A program made the position numbers and the translations under genes. From Emticicia sp. CRIBPO (GTDB lineage Bacteria; Bacteroidota; Bacteroidia; Cytophagales; Spirosomataceae), in NCBI RefSeq assembly GCF_009905725.1, contig NZ_JAAAKV010000006.1, positions 124,001-188,000 on the forward strand: a stretch of 64,000 bases of DNA. Direction: 5' to 3'. Of this stretch, positions 1 to 9,900 are shown one piece after another. The notes below the pieces were generated by a model. It was not told the DNA's origin and did not search any database. It worked only from the letters and a program-made list of their open reading frames with translations. Position 1 is the stretch's first letter; every line of letters begins with the position of its first letter.

Positions 1-480
1 TTTGGTATGGCCTCAGTGCTGTATGAGCAGGAAAGATATTACGAAGCCATTCATTTTATCAAAAAAGCCATCAAACTCAATGATTTCAACAGCGAGTTCT
101 GGTTGTTGTTGGGAGATAACGAATCGAAACTGGGCAATGTGGTTTCAAGCCTGGAAGCCTACAGCAAGGCCGTTGACCTGGACCCGATCAATCCCGACAT
201 CTGGCTGAACTGGTCTGTGGTTTATTTTGAGCAGGGCGATTTCGGCAAGGCTTTCGATATCATTTCAGATGCCATTGAAGAACTGCCGAATGACGCAGAT
301 CTTTTTTACAGAGCCACGGTTTACCTGATTTATGACGGCAAGTATAACGATGCTTACCGCTATCTTCAGGATGGTCTGATCCTGGACTATGAAGGACATG
401 AGCAGATTTATGACTTCTTTACCAACCTGGACACCCAGAAGGCCCTGCAAAGGATCATCGATCAGTTCAGAAAAGACTAA
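1..480 (+). CDS. TPR-repeat protein, C-terminal part (5' end outside window)
   Basis: The reading frame is open from the first base of the window to a TAA at 478-480, so only the last ~159 residues are visible. They show tetratricopeptide spacing: helix pairs with a GD/GN turn and a closing proline in the pattern AVDLDPINPDIWLNW, then a divergent pair near the C-terminus. TPR solenoids are protein-interaction scaffolds; the partner cannot be told. The stop overlaps by 4 bp the stop of the convergent DUF1835 gene. The ATG at 7 is an internal methionine, not a demonstrated start. Confidence 0.85.
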   Translation, partial: FGMASVLYEQERYYEAIHFIKKAIKLNDFNSEFWLLLGDNESKLGNVVSSLEAYSKAVDLDPINPDIWLNWSVVYFEQGDFGKAFDIISDAIEELPNDADLFYRATVYLIYDGKYNDAYRYLQDGLILDYEGHEQIYDFFTNLDTQKALQRIIDQFRKD

Positions 481-1229
481 ACGCCCTGAGCCCGTAAACG
501 GTCATATATGGCCTTTACCTGGGTGTCGCCGAAGCCGTAAATACCTTCTTCGAGAAAGAAATATGAAAATAAGTGATGGAAATCCGATGTGCGGGTTTCC
601 ATTATTTTTTTAACCGTTTTTTCGGGTCTGCCCAATCCCCCATCGGCAGAAAAACGCTCTGCGTGAGCCTCCACCACTTCAGCAAGGAGGTTGAATCCTT
701 CAGACGCCTGAGCAGCGAGTTTTTTCAATGTTTCAAGATCGCCCGACTGATAGGCACCCCATAGCTGACGGCCCTGTGAAAGGTCTTCAGCAGTCAACCT
801 CTTCCTTTTGGCAAAAGCCTTGTGCAGCAAAGTGACATCCGGAAATCCGAATCCCCTCCAGTGGTTTTCACCTTCAGGAATCTCCGGAAAAACCCGGTAA
901 ATCTTTAAATCGTCCGGCCCGGCGGCAATCAGCGAAAACACAAACCAAAGATTAGCCTGGCAGAAAAGATCGTCTTCAAACCACAGGTTTATTTCTGAAC
1001 CCGCCGCGATCCTGAGTATCTTCTCAAATTCAGGTACTACGCCTTCATAATAGCTTTCCTCTCTTTCTTCAAAAGTACCGGAGATATAGGCCGCCCGGCT
1101 TTTGAAGAACGCAGGAAGATCTGCCCCCGACAAGTCCCCGTCTATCAGGCATTCGCGGCAGACAATCACCTCGCCTTCTAAAGGAAACTGGTAAGCCAGG
1201 GCATCACCGTTGAGAATATGGTAAATCAT
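477..1229 (-). CDS. DUF1835 domain-containing protein
   Basis: A 250-aa soluble protein. It begins MIYHILNGDALAYQF, matching the start of the DUF1835 family (xxHILNGDSLA pattern). The middle has WFEDDLFCQANLWF, another family hallmark, and the C-terminus YGFGDTQVKAIYD fits the DUF3658-like tail often joined to it. The family has no firmly established function. ATG start at 1229. It is convergent with the TPR gene, overlapping by 4 bp, and no operon partner is evident. Confidence 0.85.
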   Translation of the reverse strand: MIYHILNGDALAYQFPLEGEVIVCRECLIDGDLSGADLPAFFKSRAAYISGTFEEREESYYEGVVPEFEKILRIAAGSEINLWFEDDLFCQANLWFVFSLIAAGPDDLKIYRVFPEIPEGENHWRGFGFPDVTLLHKAFAKRKRLTAEDLSQGRQLWGAYQSGDLETLKKLAAQASEGFNLLAEVVEAHAERFSADGGLGRPEKTVKKIMETRTSDFHHLFSYFFLEEGIYGFGDTQVKAIYDRLRAQGV

Positions 1230-1525
1230 ATGTTTGTAAGATAAGTGAATACACCGGAAAATAAACCTGCTTTATTTTTAAACAAAAATAGCGGTTAAGT
1301 ACTTTATTACCAAAGGCTGTTCTGCGTGTTTTCTCTTTGGCTTTGTCAACTCCCGTAAGCCGGAAAGCCGGAGAGATTTTTACATTTATCCGGGGCAAAA
1401 TCGCAAGATTCATCTAAGATTTCCGAAGTTTTTTCATATATATATCACCGCGGATTGAAAAATATGATATCCGTCATAAAACAAGAGCAGTAAATTCTCT
1501 TACTTTAACAAAAAAGTAAAAATAA

Positions 1526-1783
1526 ATGAAGGCTTACGACAAATTAATCAGGAAAGGGGAAGATAAAGTCACTTTTGTTTTGAGGCTGGTGACCTTCGCT
1601 CAGAACAACATTTACCTTAAAAAACATTATAAAGTTTTAACCCCGGAAGAAATCTGTACCACGATTATCCGGTATAAACTCGTTGACCTGTTCGATTCCC
1701 ACAAACCAGGGTTCAGGATGACCTTCAGACACGAAAATATTAATGAACTTATCGGCCAGTCCGAAAGGAGCCACAATAAATAA
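1526..1783 (+). CDS. Small hypothetical protein (85 aa)
   Basis: I do not recognise this gene. It encodes a basic 85-aa protein without a signal peptide or membrane segment. The ATG at 1526 follows an A-rich leader typical of Bacteroidota starts, and the composition (alternating charged and hydrophobic residues, no low complexity) looks like a real protein. It converges on the secreted hypothetical at 1837-2253. A shorter open frame on the opposite strand (1637-1879) seems less protein-like. Confidence 0.5.
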   Translation: MKAYDKLIRKGEDKVTFVLRLVTFAQNNIYLKKHYKVLTPEEICTTIIRYKLVDLFDSHKPGFRMTFRHENINELIGQSERSHNK

Positions 1784-1836
1784 CAGTAAGCCATTCCGAG
1801 CCGGTTTGTCTTCTGAATGATCAGACAAGAAATCGG

Positions 1837-2253
1837 CTACTCCGATTTCTTCATTCTTGAAAACGGGAAACCGTTGCACCCCTTCCTGGGATTCTTCCTG
1901 TCGGCAATCACCACGGCTTCAGCAGCCTTGTCGTCCCTGGCGTTGTAAGCAGACAAACAGAAACCCCAGAGGTAAGGACTCATATTTTCAAAAGTCATGT
2001 AATCAATACGGGTGTACAGCCCTCCTTCTCCGGGATTAGCTCCATCATTTTTTGCAATGAGATATTGCCCTTCCCGGTTCCATCTGATCACGTGATACTT
2101 TGTTTTGGGCAATTGGGTCCAGACAGAATCATTAATCACATAGCGGATTCCATAGTCATCAGAAAAGCTGCCCTTCAGCATTTCAGGGGCTTTTTGTCCG
2201 TAGGCAGAAGTTAAACCGGAGAGAATAAAAACAATAAACAGCAGCTTTTTCAT
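1837..2253 (-). CDS. Secreted hypothetical protein
   Basis: About 138 aa from the ATG at 2253. That start gives a clean signal peptide (MKKLLFIVFILSGLTSAYGQ, cleavage likely after YGQ), whereas the longer open frame from 2295 adds 14 residues that would spoil it. The mature part has a WNREGQYLIAKND segment and ends in a basic tail. Family not recognised; an exported small beta-rich protein is the best description. Confidence 0.65.
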   Translation of the reverse strand: MKKLLFIVFILSGLTSAYGQKAPEMLKGSFSDDYGIRYVINDSVWTQLPKTKYHVIRWNREGQYLIAKNDGANPGEGGLYTRIDYMTFENMSPYLWGFCLSAYNARDDKAAEAVVIADRKNPRKGCNGFPFSRMKKSE

Positions 2254-2381
2254 GTGATGATTTGAAATTGATAATCGCAAAAATATGAAATTCATCCGCT
2301 TTAACCGCTGATAATAACCATTCTGCCCTCTAAAAAAGCCCTGTTTTCCTCACTTCTCAACTTTTTCTCCCAATGTTAGCA

Positions 2382-2407
2382 TTGTATTATTAAAAAATTT
2401 ATCTTTG
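2382..2407 (+). promoter_or_regulatory. Candidate Bacteroidota promoter for the GMC oxidoreductase operon
   Basis: TATCTTTG at 2400-2407 matches the -7 consensus TAnnTTTG exactly. A TTG at 2382-2384 lies 15 bp upstream, shorter than the usual 19-21 bp, so the -33 element is uncertain. It is 34 bp before the ATG at 2442. Confidence 0.4.
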
Positions 2408-2441
2408 TAAAGGTATAAAACAAAAAAATCTTAAAATCATC

Positions 2442-2957
2442 ATGAAAAGGCGTTCTGCTTTAAAAAATCTATCTGTAGCATTCGGAGGGCTGCTTAGTCT
2501 TCCTGCCTGGGCCTCCGGCTGGTCTCCTGAAAGCGTGCAACACTCCTCTCTTCTCAATGTGGATGAAGAGGCCCTGTTAGCTGAAATTGTTGAAACAATT
2601 ATTCCTGAAACCGATACTCCCGGGGCGAAATCCCTTAAAGTACATCAGTTTGCCTCAAGGATGATCAAAGATTGTTATGATGCCGAAGCACAAAGCAACT
2701 TTAACAAAGGACTTGTGCTGATCAATGAATGGTCTGAAAAGGCTTATCAGAAGCCTTTCGCCGGACTTACACCTGCTCAGAAAAAAGAGATATTTGTAAA
2801 CATGAGTAACTCTGCCGACCCGGCAGCCAAAAAATTCGCGACGATGATCAAGCGGCTGACCATTCAGGGATATACCAATTCGGAATACTATATGGTGAAT
2901 CATCTGAAATTTAACATGGCCCCTGGTTTTTATCATGGCTGTGTGCCTGTGCAATAA
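2442..2957 (+). CDS. Gluconate 2-dehydrogenase subunit 3 family protein
   Basis: 171 aa with an exported N-terminus (MKRRSALKNLSVAFGGLLSL), resembling a twin-arginine type leader. The rest has the family layout of the small subunit of flavin-dependent dehydrogenases: LLAEIVETIIPETDTPGAKS near residues 47-66, then helical segments ending in a Tyr/His-rich tail (NSEYYMVNHLKFNMAPGFYHGC). In characterised relatives the small subunit helps export or maturation of the large flavoprotein. It lies 37 bp upstream of the GMC oxidoreductase, so the two are almost certainly co-transcribed and form one complex. Confidence 0.85.
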   Translation: MKRRSALKNLSVAFGGLLSLPAWASGWSPESVQHSSLLNVDEEALLAEIVETIIPETDTPGAKSLKVHQFASRMIKDCYDAEAQSNFNKGLVLINEWSEKAYQKPFAGLTPAQKKEIFVNMSNSADPAAKKFATMIKRLTIQGYTNSEYYMVNHLKFNMAPGFYHGCVPVQ

Positions 2958-2994
2958 TCAACCCATCCTTTTTTAAATTAAAATATTCGTTATC

Positions 2995-4713
2995 ATGTCA
3001 TTTATAAATATTGATTCTGTCAAAGACAGAACCTTCGACGCCATCGTGATCGGATCGGGCATCAGCGGCGGCTGGGCTGCCAAAGAACTCACCGGCAAAG
3101 GACTTAAAACGCTGGTTCTGGAGCGTGGCCGTGACGTCAAACATGTCACTGATTATCCTACCACAATGATGAACCCGTGGGAGTTTGAACACCTGGGGCA
3201 GATTCCAAAGGCCATGAAAGATGCCAATCCCATTGCCAGCCGTTGTTATGCTTTCAATGAAGATGCCGCTCATTTCTTTGTGAAAGACAATGAGCATCCT
3301 TATATCCAGGAAAAGCCTTTTGACTGGATCAGGGGCTACCAGGTTGGCGGCAAGTCGCTGATGTGGGCCAGGGGCACACAAAGATGGTCGGACTTCGATT
3401 TTAACGGCCCGGCCCGCGACGGCTTTGCGGTCGACTGGCCTATCAGGTATGCTGACATTGCTCCGTGGTATAGTTATGTGGAAAAGTTCGCAGGTATTTC
3501 GGGCAACAAAGACGGGCTTGCCCAGCTGCCTGACGGCGAGTTTCTGCCTCCTCACGAGCAATCGTGCGTTGAAAAGCACTTTACCGGCCAGATGGCCAAA
3601 CATTATAAAAACACCCGCCCGGTTATTATCGGCCGCTGTGCCCACCTGACCCAACCTAAGCAGATCCACTTCCAGCAGGGAAGAGGACAATGTCAGAACA
3701 GGTCTTTGTGCCAGAGAGGCTGTCCTTATGGCGGTTATTTCAGCAGTAACTCTTCTACGCTGCCATGGGCTGCCAAAACCGGCAAACTGACCCTTAAACC
3801 GGACTCTGTGGTGCATTCCATCATTTTTGATGAGAAGAAAAACAAAGCTTCGGGCGTCAGGGTAATTGATGCCCATACCAAGGAAATGACGGAGTATTAC
3901 GCCCGCATCATCTTTGTCAATGCGTCTACCCTGAACACCAACCTGATCCTGATGAACTCCAAATCAAGCCGTTTTGAAAACGGGCTGGGTAACGACAATG
4001 GCTTACTGGGCAAATACATAGCCTTCCATAACTTCAGAACCACCATTTCTGCAGAATATGAAGGATTGCTTGATTCAACCACTGAGGGCATCAGACCTAA
4101 CGGCAGTTATATCCCGAGATTCAGGAACCTCCACAAACAGGAAACCGACTTCCTGAGAGGATATGCGGCCGGATTCAGCGGAAGCCGGGTTACTTACAAC
4201 GACCAGTCGGGCGTAGGAGAAGAATTAAAGGCCGGCTTGTTTGACAAAAAATACGGCAACTGGCGTGTAGGCTCACATATGATGGGCGAGACGATCCCGA
4301 AAGAAAGCAATTTCGTAGAACTTGACGGTGTTCAGAAGGACGCCTGGGGTATTCCTTTGCTTAAGGTTTCTGTTGCTTATGATGATAACGATGAGAAAAT
4401 GATCAAGGATTTCCATGAGCAGATGTCTGAAATGCTGACCGTAGCCGGTTTCAAAAACATCAGGACCAATGACAAACCGGATAAAGCTCCGGGGCTTGAT
4501 ATCCATGAAATGGGTGGCGTAAGAATGGGTAAAGATCCAAAAACTTCGCTGTTGAATAAATGGAACCAGCTGCATGCCTGTCAGAACGTTTTCGTGACTG
4601 ACGGAGCCTGTATGACTTCTAATTCTACGCAGAACCCGTCGCTGACTTTCATGGCTATCACTGCCAGGGCTGCGGATTATGCAGTGAAGGAATTCAGAAA
4701 AGGAAATATCTGA
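2995..4713 (+). CDS. GMC-family FAD-dependent oxidoreductase (large subunit)
   Basis: 572 aa. Residues ~14-45 form the FAD-binding Rossmann motif (VIGSGISGGWAAKEL, then LVLERG). The GMC C-terminal domain carries the HEMGGVRMG segment (~residue 503) and STQNPSLTFMAITARAADYA, which hold the family's active-site His/Asn. A Cys-rich stretch (QCQNRSLCQRGCPYGGYFS, ~residues 233-251) is typical of gluconate/2-keto-gluconate type members. Family enzymes oxidise sugar alcohols or sugar acids; the substrate here is unknown. It has no signal peptide of its own, consistent with export alongside the upstream small subunit. A strong terminator follows. Confidence 0.9.
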   Translation: MSFINIDSVKDRTFDAIVIGSGISGGWAAKELTGKGLKTLVLERGRDVKHVTDYPTTMMNPWEFEHLGQIPKAMKDANPIASRCYAFNEDAAHFFVKDNEHPYIQEKPFDWIRGYQVGGKSLMWARGTQRWSDFDFNGPARDGFAVDWPIRYADIAPWYSYVEKFAGISGNKDGLAQLPDGEFLPPHEQSCVEKHFTGQMAKHYKNTRPVIIGRCAHLTQPKQIHFQQGRGQCQNRSLCQRGCPYGGYFSSNSSTLPWAAKTGKLTLKPDSVVHSIIFDEKKNKASGVRVIDAHTKEMTEYYARIIFVNASTLNTNLILMNSKSSRFENGLGNDNGLLGKYIAFHNFRTTISAEYEGLLDSTTEGIRPNGSYIPRFRNLHKQETDFLRGYAAGFSGSRVTYNDQSGVGEELKAGLFDKKYGNWRVGSHMMGETIPKESNFVELDGVQKDAWGIPLLKVSVAYDDNDEKMIKDFHEQMSEMLTVAGFKNIRTNDKPDKAPGLDIHEMGGVRMGKDPKTSLLNKWNQLHACQNVFVTDGACMTSNSTQNPSLTFMAITARAADYAVKEFRKGNI

Positions 4714-4759
4714 TTCCTGCTTTTTTCGACCCAAATAAATTCCCGGGTATATAACAGAC

Positions 4760-4798
4760 AGCCTGGTATCTCTTTAAGGGGTACCGGGCTTTTTTTTA
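4760..4798 (+). terminator. Rho-independent terminator after the GMC oxidoreductase
   Basis: Arms at 4760-4770 and 4780-4790 pair over 11 bp with two G-T wobbles and are followed by eight T (4791-4798). Confidence 0.85.
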
Positions 4799-4932
4799 GG
4801 GCCTGATCACACGGAGCTCTCAGCCAAAATCTATTTAAACTGAATATTTACTGCCACATAATATCAGAAAAATTACATTTTTAGTTTAATTTTTAATAAA
4901 CTTGCACCCTTGACCCGAGCTTTGGAAGCAGA

Positions 4933-5490
4933 TTGGAAAAATCAGAAAATGAATATTGGCTGTCCTTTCAGAAAGGAGACGAGGAGGCTTACACCTGTCT
5001 TTATCGCCTTCATGTAAAAGCTATGTTCAGGTATGGCATGAGCCTCGTTCCGGCCTCTGAAGCCTTTGTTTTTGACTGTATCCATGATGTTTTTACTGAA
5101 TTGTGGATAAAAAGAGAAAAACTGAGTGCCCCTGACAATGTCCGCTTTTACCTGTTAAAGGCCTTAAAAAACCGGGTACTCCATCTGCTTGAAAGAAAAG
5201 AGAAGCCTTCTAAAAATCTTGAATCGGTAGATTTTGATGACTTGTGGGCTGATTACTCGCCGGAAGACATTATGGTGCTGGGAGAAGAAAGCCAGTATCG
5301 CCAGGAGCTGATCAAAAAACTGATCGGGCAGTTGCCCCACCGCCAGCAGGAAGTGCTGCGTCTTCGTTTTGTGGAATCCCTCGATTTCCAGGAAATTGCC
5401 GACCTCATGAGCATCAACCGCCAGTCGGCCCAGAACCTCACCCAGAGGGCTGTTGAAAAAATGCGGGGCTGGATTCTTAAGCATGAATAA
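4933..5490 (+). CDS. ECF RNA polymerase sigma factor (SusC/FecR-linked)
   Basis: 185 aa sigma-70 of the Bacteroidota extracytoplasmic-function type. Region 2 spans ~residues 20-90 (FDCIHDVFTELWIKRE) and region 4 ~residues 125-180 (LPHRQQEVLRLRFVESLDFQEIADLM), the helix-turn-helix for the -35 element. The frame has a stop at 4897 and no ATG before the TTG at 4933, so the start is TTG. It heads the array sigma, FecR, SusC, SusD. By family precedent FecR would hold this factor until the SusC transducer signals substrate, after which it transcribes the susCD genes. Confidence 0.88.
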   Translation: MEKSENEYWLSFQKGDEEAYTCLYRLHVKAMFRYGMSLVPASEAFVFDCIHDVFTELWIKREKLSAPDNVRFYLLKALKNRVLHLLERKEKPSKNLESVDFDDLWADYSPEDIMVLGEESQYRQELIKKLIGQLPHRQQEVLRLRFVESLDFQEIADLMSINRQSAQNLTQRAVEKMRGWILKHE

Positions 5491-5574
5491 ATCAGCCAGC
5501 CTGGTCTCTGAAAAACAATCAATTAAACAATTTCAAGAAATAATTTAAAATTAGTAAGTATATAATGCAACTTT

Positions 5575-6708
5575 TTGTCATCTACTGTCAAAAATGCTAA
5601 TTCATTGAAAAATTCCGGCGAAAAATACTCTGCTTTATCTTTTGTAGGGAATGATGGTTTCCTGAAACATCAGCTTGCTCCTACTGCCGAATCTTCTGAC
5701 TATTGGAATCAATGGCTTGAGCATCATCCCGATGCCCGTGAAGGCTGGGAAGAAGCCCGCTACCTGGTAGAGGCGGTAAGAACAGGCCTGAGTGATTATG
5801 CCCGCACTTACCTTTCTGAAGAAGCCGAAGCCTATCTGCTGGAAAGAATTCTCAAAACCAATGCCGAAGCATCGCCTGATGAAGAACCTGTGCTGACCTG
5901 GTGGAAAAACAAGTGGCTGGTGAGTGCCGCTGCCGTTCTGGTTATCGTGGCCGGGTTTATATTCTTCATTAAAAATAAACAACCTCAATCGCTTTATACT
6001 GAACAGCTGGTAGAACTGGGTGAAAAAATCACGGAGAAAGTCAATGATTCATCGCAACCGGAGTTCTTTCAGCTTCCTGACGGCTCGGCCATCATACTGG
6101 CACCGAAAAGCCGCCTGAGTTACCCTGCCGATTTTAACAACGAGACGCGTACCGTCTATTTGTCGGGTGAAGCCACTTTTGACATCATTAAAAATCCTTC
6201 CAAACCTTTCTATGTTTACGCCAATGAGCTGGTTACCAAAGTATTGGGCACCCGGTTTCATGTCAAAGCCTTTGGTGATGAGAAAGATGTCGAAGTCACT
6301 GTACAACAAGGCAAAGTGAGTGTGTACAGAAACGAAAAGAACGACAACCAGGACCTTGAAGGTGTTTTATTATTACCTAACCAGAAAGTGACTTTCGAAC
6401 GCATCACCGAACAATTCAGGAAAACCATTATTCCTGAACCGCTGATGGTCGAGAAAAACGAAAAGATCGCCCCTGCGATCAGCTTTGTCTTTGATGAAAC
6501 ACCCGTAACGGAGGTTTTTGAAAGGATCAAACAAGCTTACGAAATTGACATTGTGTACGACAAGGATGTGCTTGTCAACTGCCAGCTGACAGCCATCCTG
6601 ACGGAGGAGCCTTTGTTTCAGAAGCTGGATGTGATCACCCAGTCTATCGAAGCCAGATATGAAATGGTGGAAGGCAAAGTGGTGATTTCTGCCAAAGGGT
6701 GTCAGTAA
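5575..6708 (+). CDS. FecR-family anti-sigma factor
   Basis: 377 aa. The cytoplasmic N-terminal part (~1-115) contains the FecR N-terminal pattern (YSALSFVGNDGFL, then WNQWLEHHPDAREGWEEA). One membrane segment follows at ~residues 119-135 (WLVSAAAVLVIVAGFIFFI), then a periplasmic FecR domain (LPDGSAIILAPKSRLSYP, GTRFHVKAF, VTVQQGKVSVY) and a C-terminal DUF4974-like end (FDETPVTEVFERIKQAYEIDIVYD). The only plausible start is TTG at 5575, since the frame has a stop at 5563 and no ATG until far inside. It lies 84 bp after the sigma gene it should control. Confidence 0.88.
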   Translation: MSSTVKNANSLKNSGEKYSALSFVGNDGFLKHQLAPTAESSDYWNQWLEHHPDAREGWEEARYLVEAVRTGLSDYARTYLSEEAEAYLLERILKTNAEASPDEEPVLTWWKNKWLVSAAAVLVIVAGFIFFIKNKQPQSLYTEQLVELGEKITEKVNDSSQPEFFQLPDGSAIILAPKSRLSYPADFNNETRTVYLSGEATFDIIKNPSKPFYVYANELVTKVLGTRFHVKAFGDEKDVEVTVQQGKVSVYRNEKNDNQDLEGVLLLPNQKVTFERITEQFRKTIIPEPLMVEKNEKIAPAISFVFDETPVTEVFERIKQAYEIDIVYDKDVLVNCQLTAILTEEPLFQKLDVITQSIEARYEMVEGKVVISAKGCQ

Positions 6709-6945
6709 GACCTGAACAGTACGACCGGATTACCTGATATAAAATATTGCATTTTACTAAACAATAACCTGAAACTCAAACCAAACCTGCAGACAAGTAT
6801 GACAAAAATCTATTAAACCATTTTCTTCAAAAAAGCCAACGGTTCTTGCACAACCATTGGCCCAAAATTCATCCCGGACAAATCTGCCCGGCAGGGAATT
6901 ATTTATTCTAATTTTTCAACCTACATCGAAAAATCATCTAAAAGT

Positions 6946-9900
6946 ATGAAAAAAACTAAACATTTACTCTTCCAATGTATGAAAGTTTCGTTGGTACAAT
7001 TGTTCTTCATCTGCTTGTTCGCGGGGGTTTCCTGGGCCAATAACGCGGGTGCACAGGAATTACTCAACCGGAAAATCAGTCTGATCGTTGTGGATGAGAA
7101 AATCAAGTCGGTACTTTCTTCTATCGAGAAAAGTGCCAATGTGAAATTCTCTTACAGTCCGCAGGTGATCAACTCCAACAGAAGGATTAGCTTCAAAGCA
7201 CAAAATTCTTCCCTGGGTGAATTACTCAATCAAATGCTTACCCCGCTGAACATTGTGTACAGTGTGGCAGGCAATCAAATCATACTGGTTCAGAAATCAA
7301 AAGGACAGAAGTCGACCCAAAGCACTATGAAGGCCGTCGAAGAAGGCTCTGATATCAATGTGCAGGTGGCAGACCAGTCGGTGTCGGGAACTGTTACTGA
7401 TGTGGCCGGAGAAAAACTTCCGGGTGTCAGCATTTCAGTAAAAGGAACCACCCGCGGCACCAGCACGGATGCGGATGGTAAATATAAGATCACCGTTCCC
7501 GATGAGAAATCCGTGCTTGTGTTTTCTTTCGTGGGATTTACTTCCCAGGAAATTGTGGTCGGAAACCAGACCGTACTTAATATTTCGCTTAAATCTGATG
7601 CCAAGTTACTTTCAGAAGTCGTAGTGGTAGGTTATGGCGTTCAGAAAAAAGCGAACCTTACCGGTGCTGTTGACCAGATCACCAGCGAGGTGTTTGACAA
7701 CAGACCGATGACTAACATCAACCAGGGTCTTCAGGGTGTTTTGCCTAACCTTAACATCAAGATGATGGATGGTAAACCGAACCAGGCTCCGAGTTTCAAC
7801 ATCAGGGGTACCACTTCAATCGGACAGGGCGGTAGTGCACTGGTACTGATCGATAACGTCGAAGGTGACCCGAGTCTGATTAACCCGAGTGACATTGCCA
7901 GCATTACCTTGCTTAAAGATGCGGCCTCTGCTTCTATTTATGGTGCCAGAGGTGTATTTGGCGTGGTCCTCATCACCACCAAAAGCCCGAGTGCAGGTAA
8001 AACAAGTGTGACTTACTCCACCAACTACTCGTCGAAAAGACCTACGGCTGTACCCAAATTTGTCAATGACGGTTACCTCTGGGCTTCCATGTTTGCCGAA
8101 TCGTTTGTGAACAGGGAGGGCAGCTTTCCTCAGAACGTCAACAAAACGCTCAAGTTTTCGCAGGCTTACCTGGCCGAACTGAAAAGGCGATCTGAAGTAG
8201 GCGGTCTGCCTGACACGGAAATAGACCCTGTAACAGGCGAGTATGTTTACTATGCCAGCACAGACCATTACAAGGAACTGTACAAAGACAGATTCAATGC
8301 GATTGAACATAACCTGTCGATTTCAGGCAGCAGTGAAAAGTCAAGCTACCTGCTAACCGGAAGATACTACGGACAGGATGGTTTGTTCAGATACAATTCT
8401 GATGATTATAAAATATTCAACTTCAGCGGAAAAGGCTCTGTACAGCTTTATCCATGGCTGAAGGTCAATAACTTCTCGCAGTTTTCAGACATGTCGTACT
8501 ACAACCCGCTGAACGTAGGTGAAGGCGGCGGTATCTGGAGGAATATTGCAGATGAAGGCCACCCGATGTCCCCGATCTTTAACCCGGACGGTACATTGAC
8601 GGCTTCTTCTGCCTACACTGTCGGTGACTTTATTTATGGTAAAAACGGTATTGACCAGAACAAGAGGGTTTTCAGAAATACCTCGGGATTCGCGATGAGT
8701 TTCCTGAAAGATAAATTCAGAATCAAAGGTGACTTTACCATTCAGAATACGGACAATAACGACACCCGTAAAAGAGTGCCGGTACCTTTCAGTTCCAAAC
8801 CGGGTGTAATTTCTTATGTGGGAACGACCACCAATGACATCACTGAGACATTCAGAGAAACCACTTATATGACAACCAACCTTTACTCGGAATATGAGAA
8901 CACTTTTAAAGATGATCATTATTTCAAATTCATGGTCGGTTACAACTATGAGCAATCGAATCTCAAAAGAATTCAGGCCCAGAGAAACGGTTTGATTTTC
9001 CAGGATGCGATGGACCTTAACCTGGCCCTGGGGCAATCGATCGTGACACAGGGCGGATGGGAAACCTGGAAGATCATGGGTGGGTTTTCAAGGCTTAACT
9101 ATGCTTACAAAGACAGATACCTCTTCGAAGTAAACGGCAGATATGACGGTTCTTCAAAATTCCCGGCCAATCAGCGGTATGCGTTCTTCCCTTCATTTTC
9201 TGCGGGATGGAGACTTTCCAAGGAGTCATTCTGGAAACTGTCTGAGCGTATTGTTTCCGACTTAAAAATAAGAGCCTCTTACGGTTCGCTGGGTAATGGT
9301 AACATCGGCTCCTATGTGTACCAGGAGCAATTCAATATTGCCCAGTCAGGATTGATATTGAATGGCGTAAAACCTCAGTATACCAATAACCCGACGGTTT
9401 TACCGGAAGGACTGACCTGGGAAACGGCTACGACCAAAAATATCGGTATCGACTTGTCGATGCTATCCAACCGTCTGAATTTTGTCGGAGATGCTTACAT
9501 CAGAAATACCACGGACATGTTTACCGTAGGTCTGACCCTTCCGGCGGTTTTCGGAGCCACGGCACCTAAAGGCAATTATGCCGATCTTGAAACCAAAGGA
9601 TGGGAAATGATGCTGTCGTGGAGAGATAAGTTTATGGTAAATGCCAAACCTTTCAATTACGATGTCAGGCTTACCTTGTCGGATTATTCGGCGGTGATCA
9701 CCAAATATAACAACCCTCAGAAACAACTGAGTGATTATTATGAAGGTCAGAAACTGGGCGAAATCTGGGGTTATACCACAGCAGGATTTTTTACTTCTGC
9801 CGAGGACATTAAAAACAGTGCCAGCCAGAGTTTGTTCAGAACGGCGGCCAACGGACTGTGGTTTCCGGGAGACATCAAATTTGCCGACACCAACGGAGAC

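Noticed and set aside
2998-3876. Antisense open frame (292 aa) opposite the GMC oxidoreductase
   Set aside because: Completely opposite conserved FAD and active-site coding sequence; no family resemblance.
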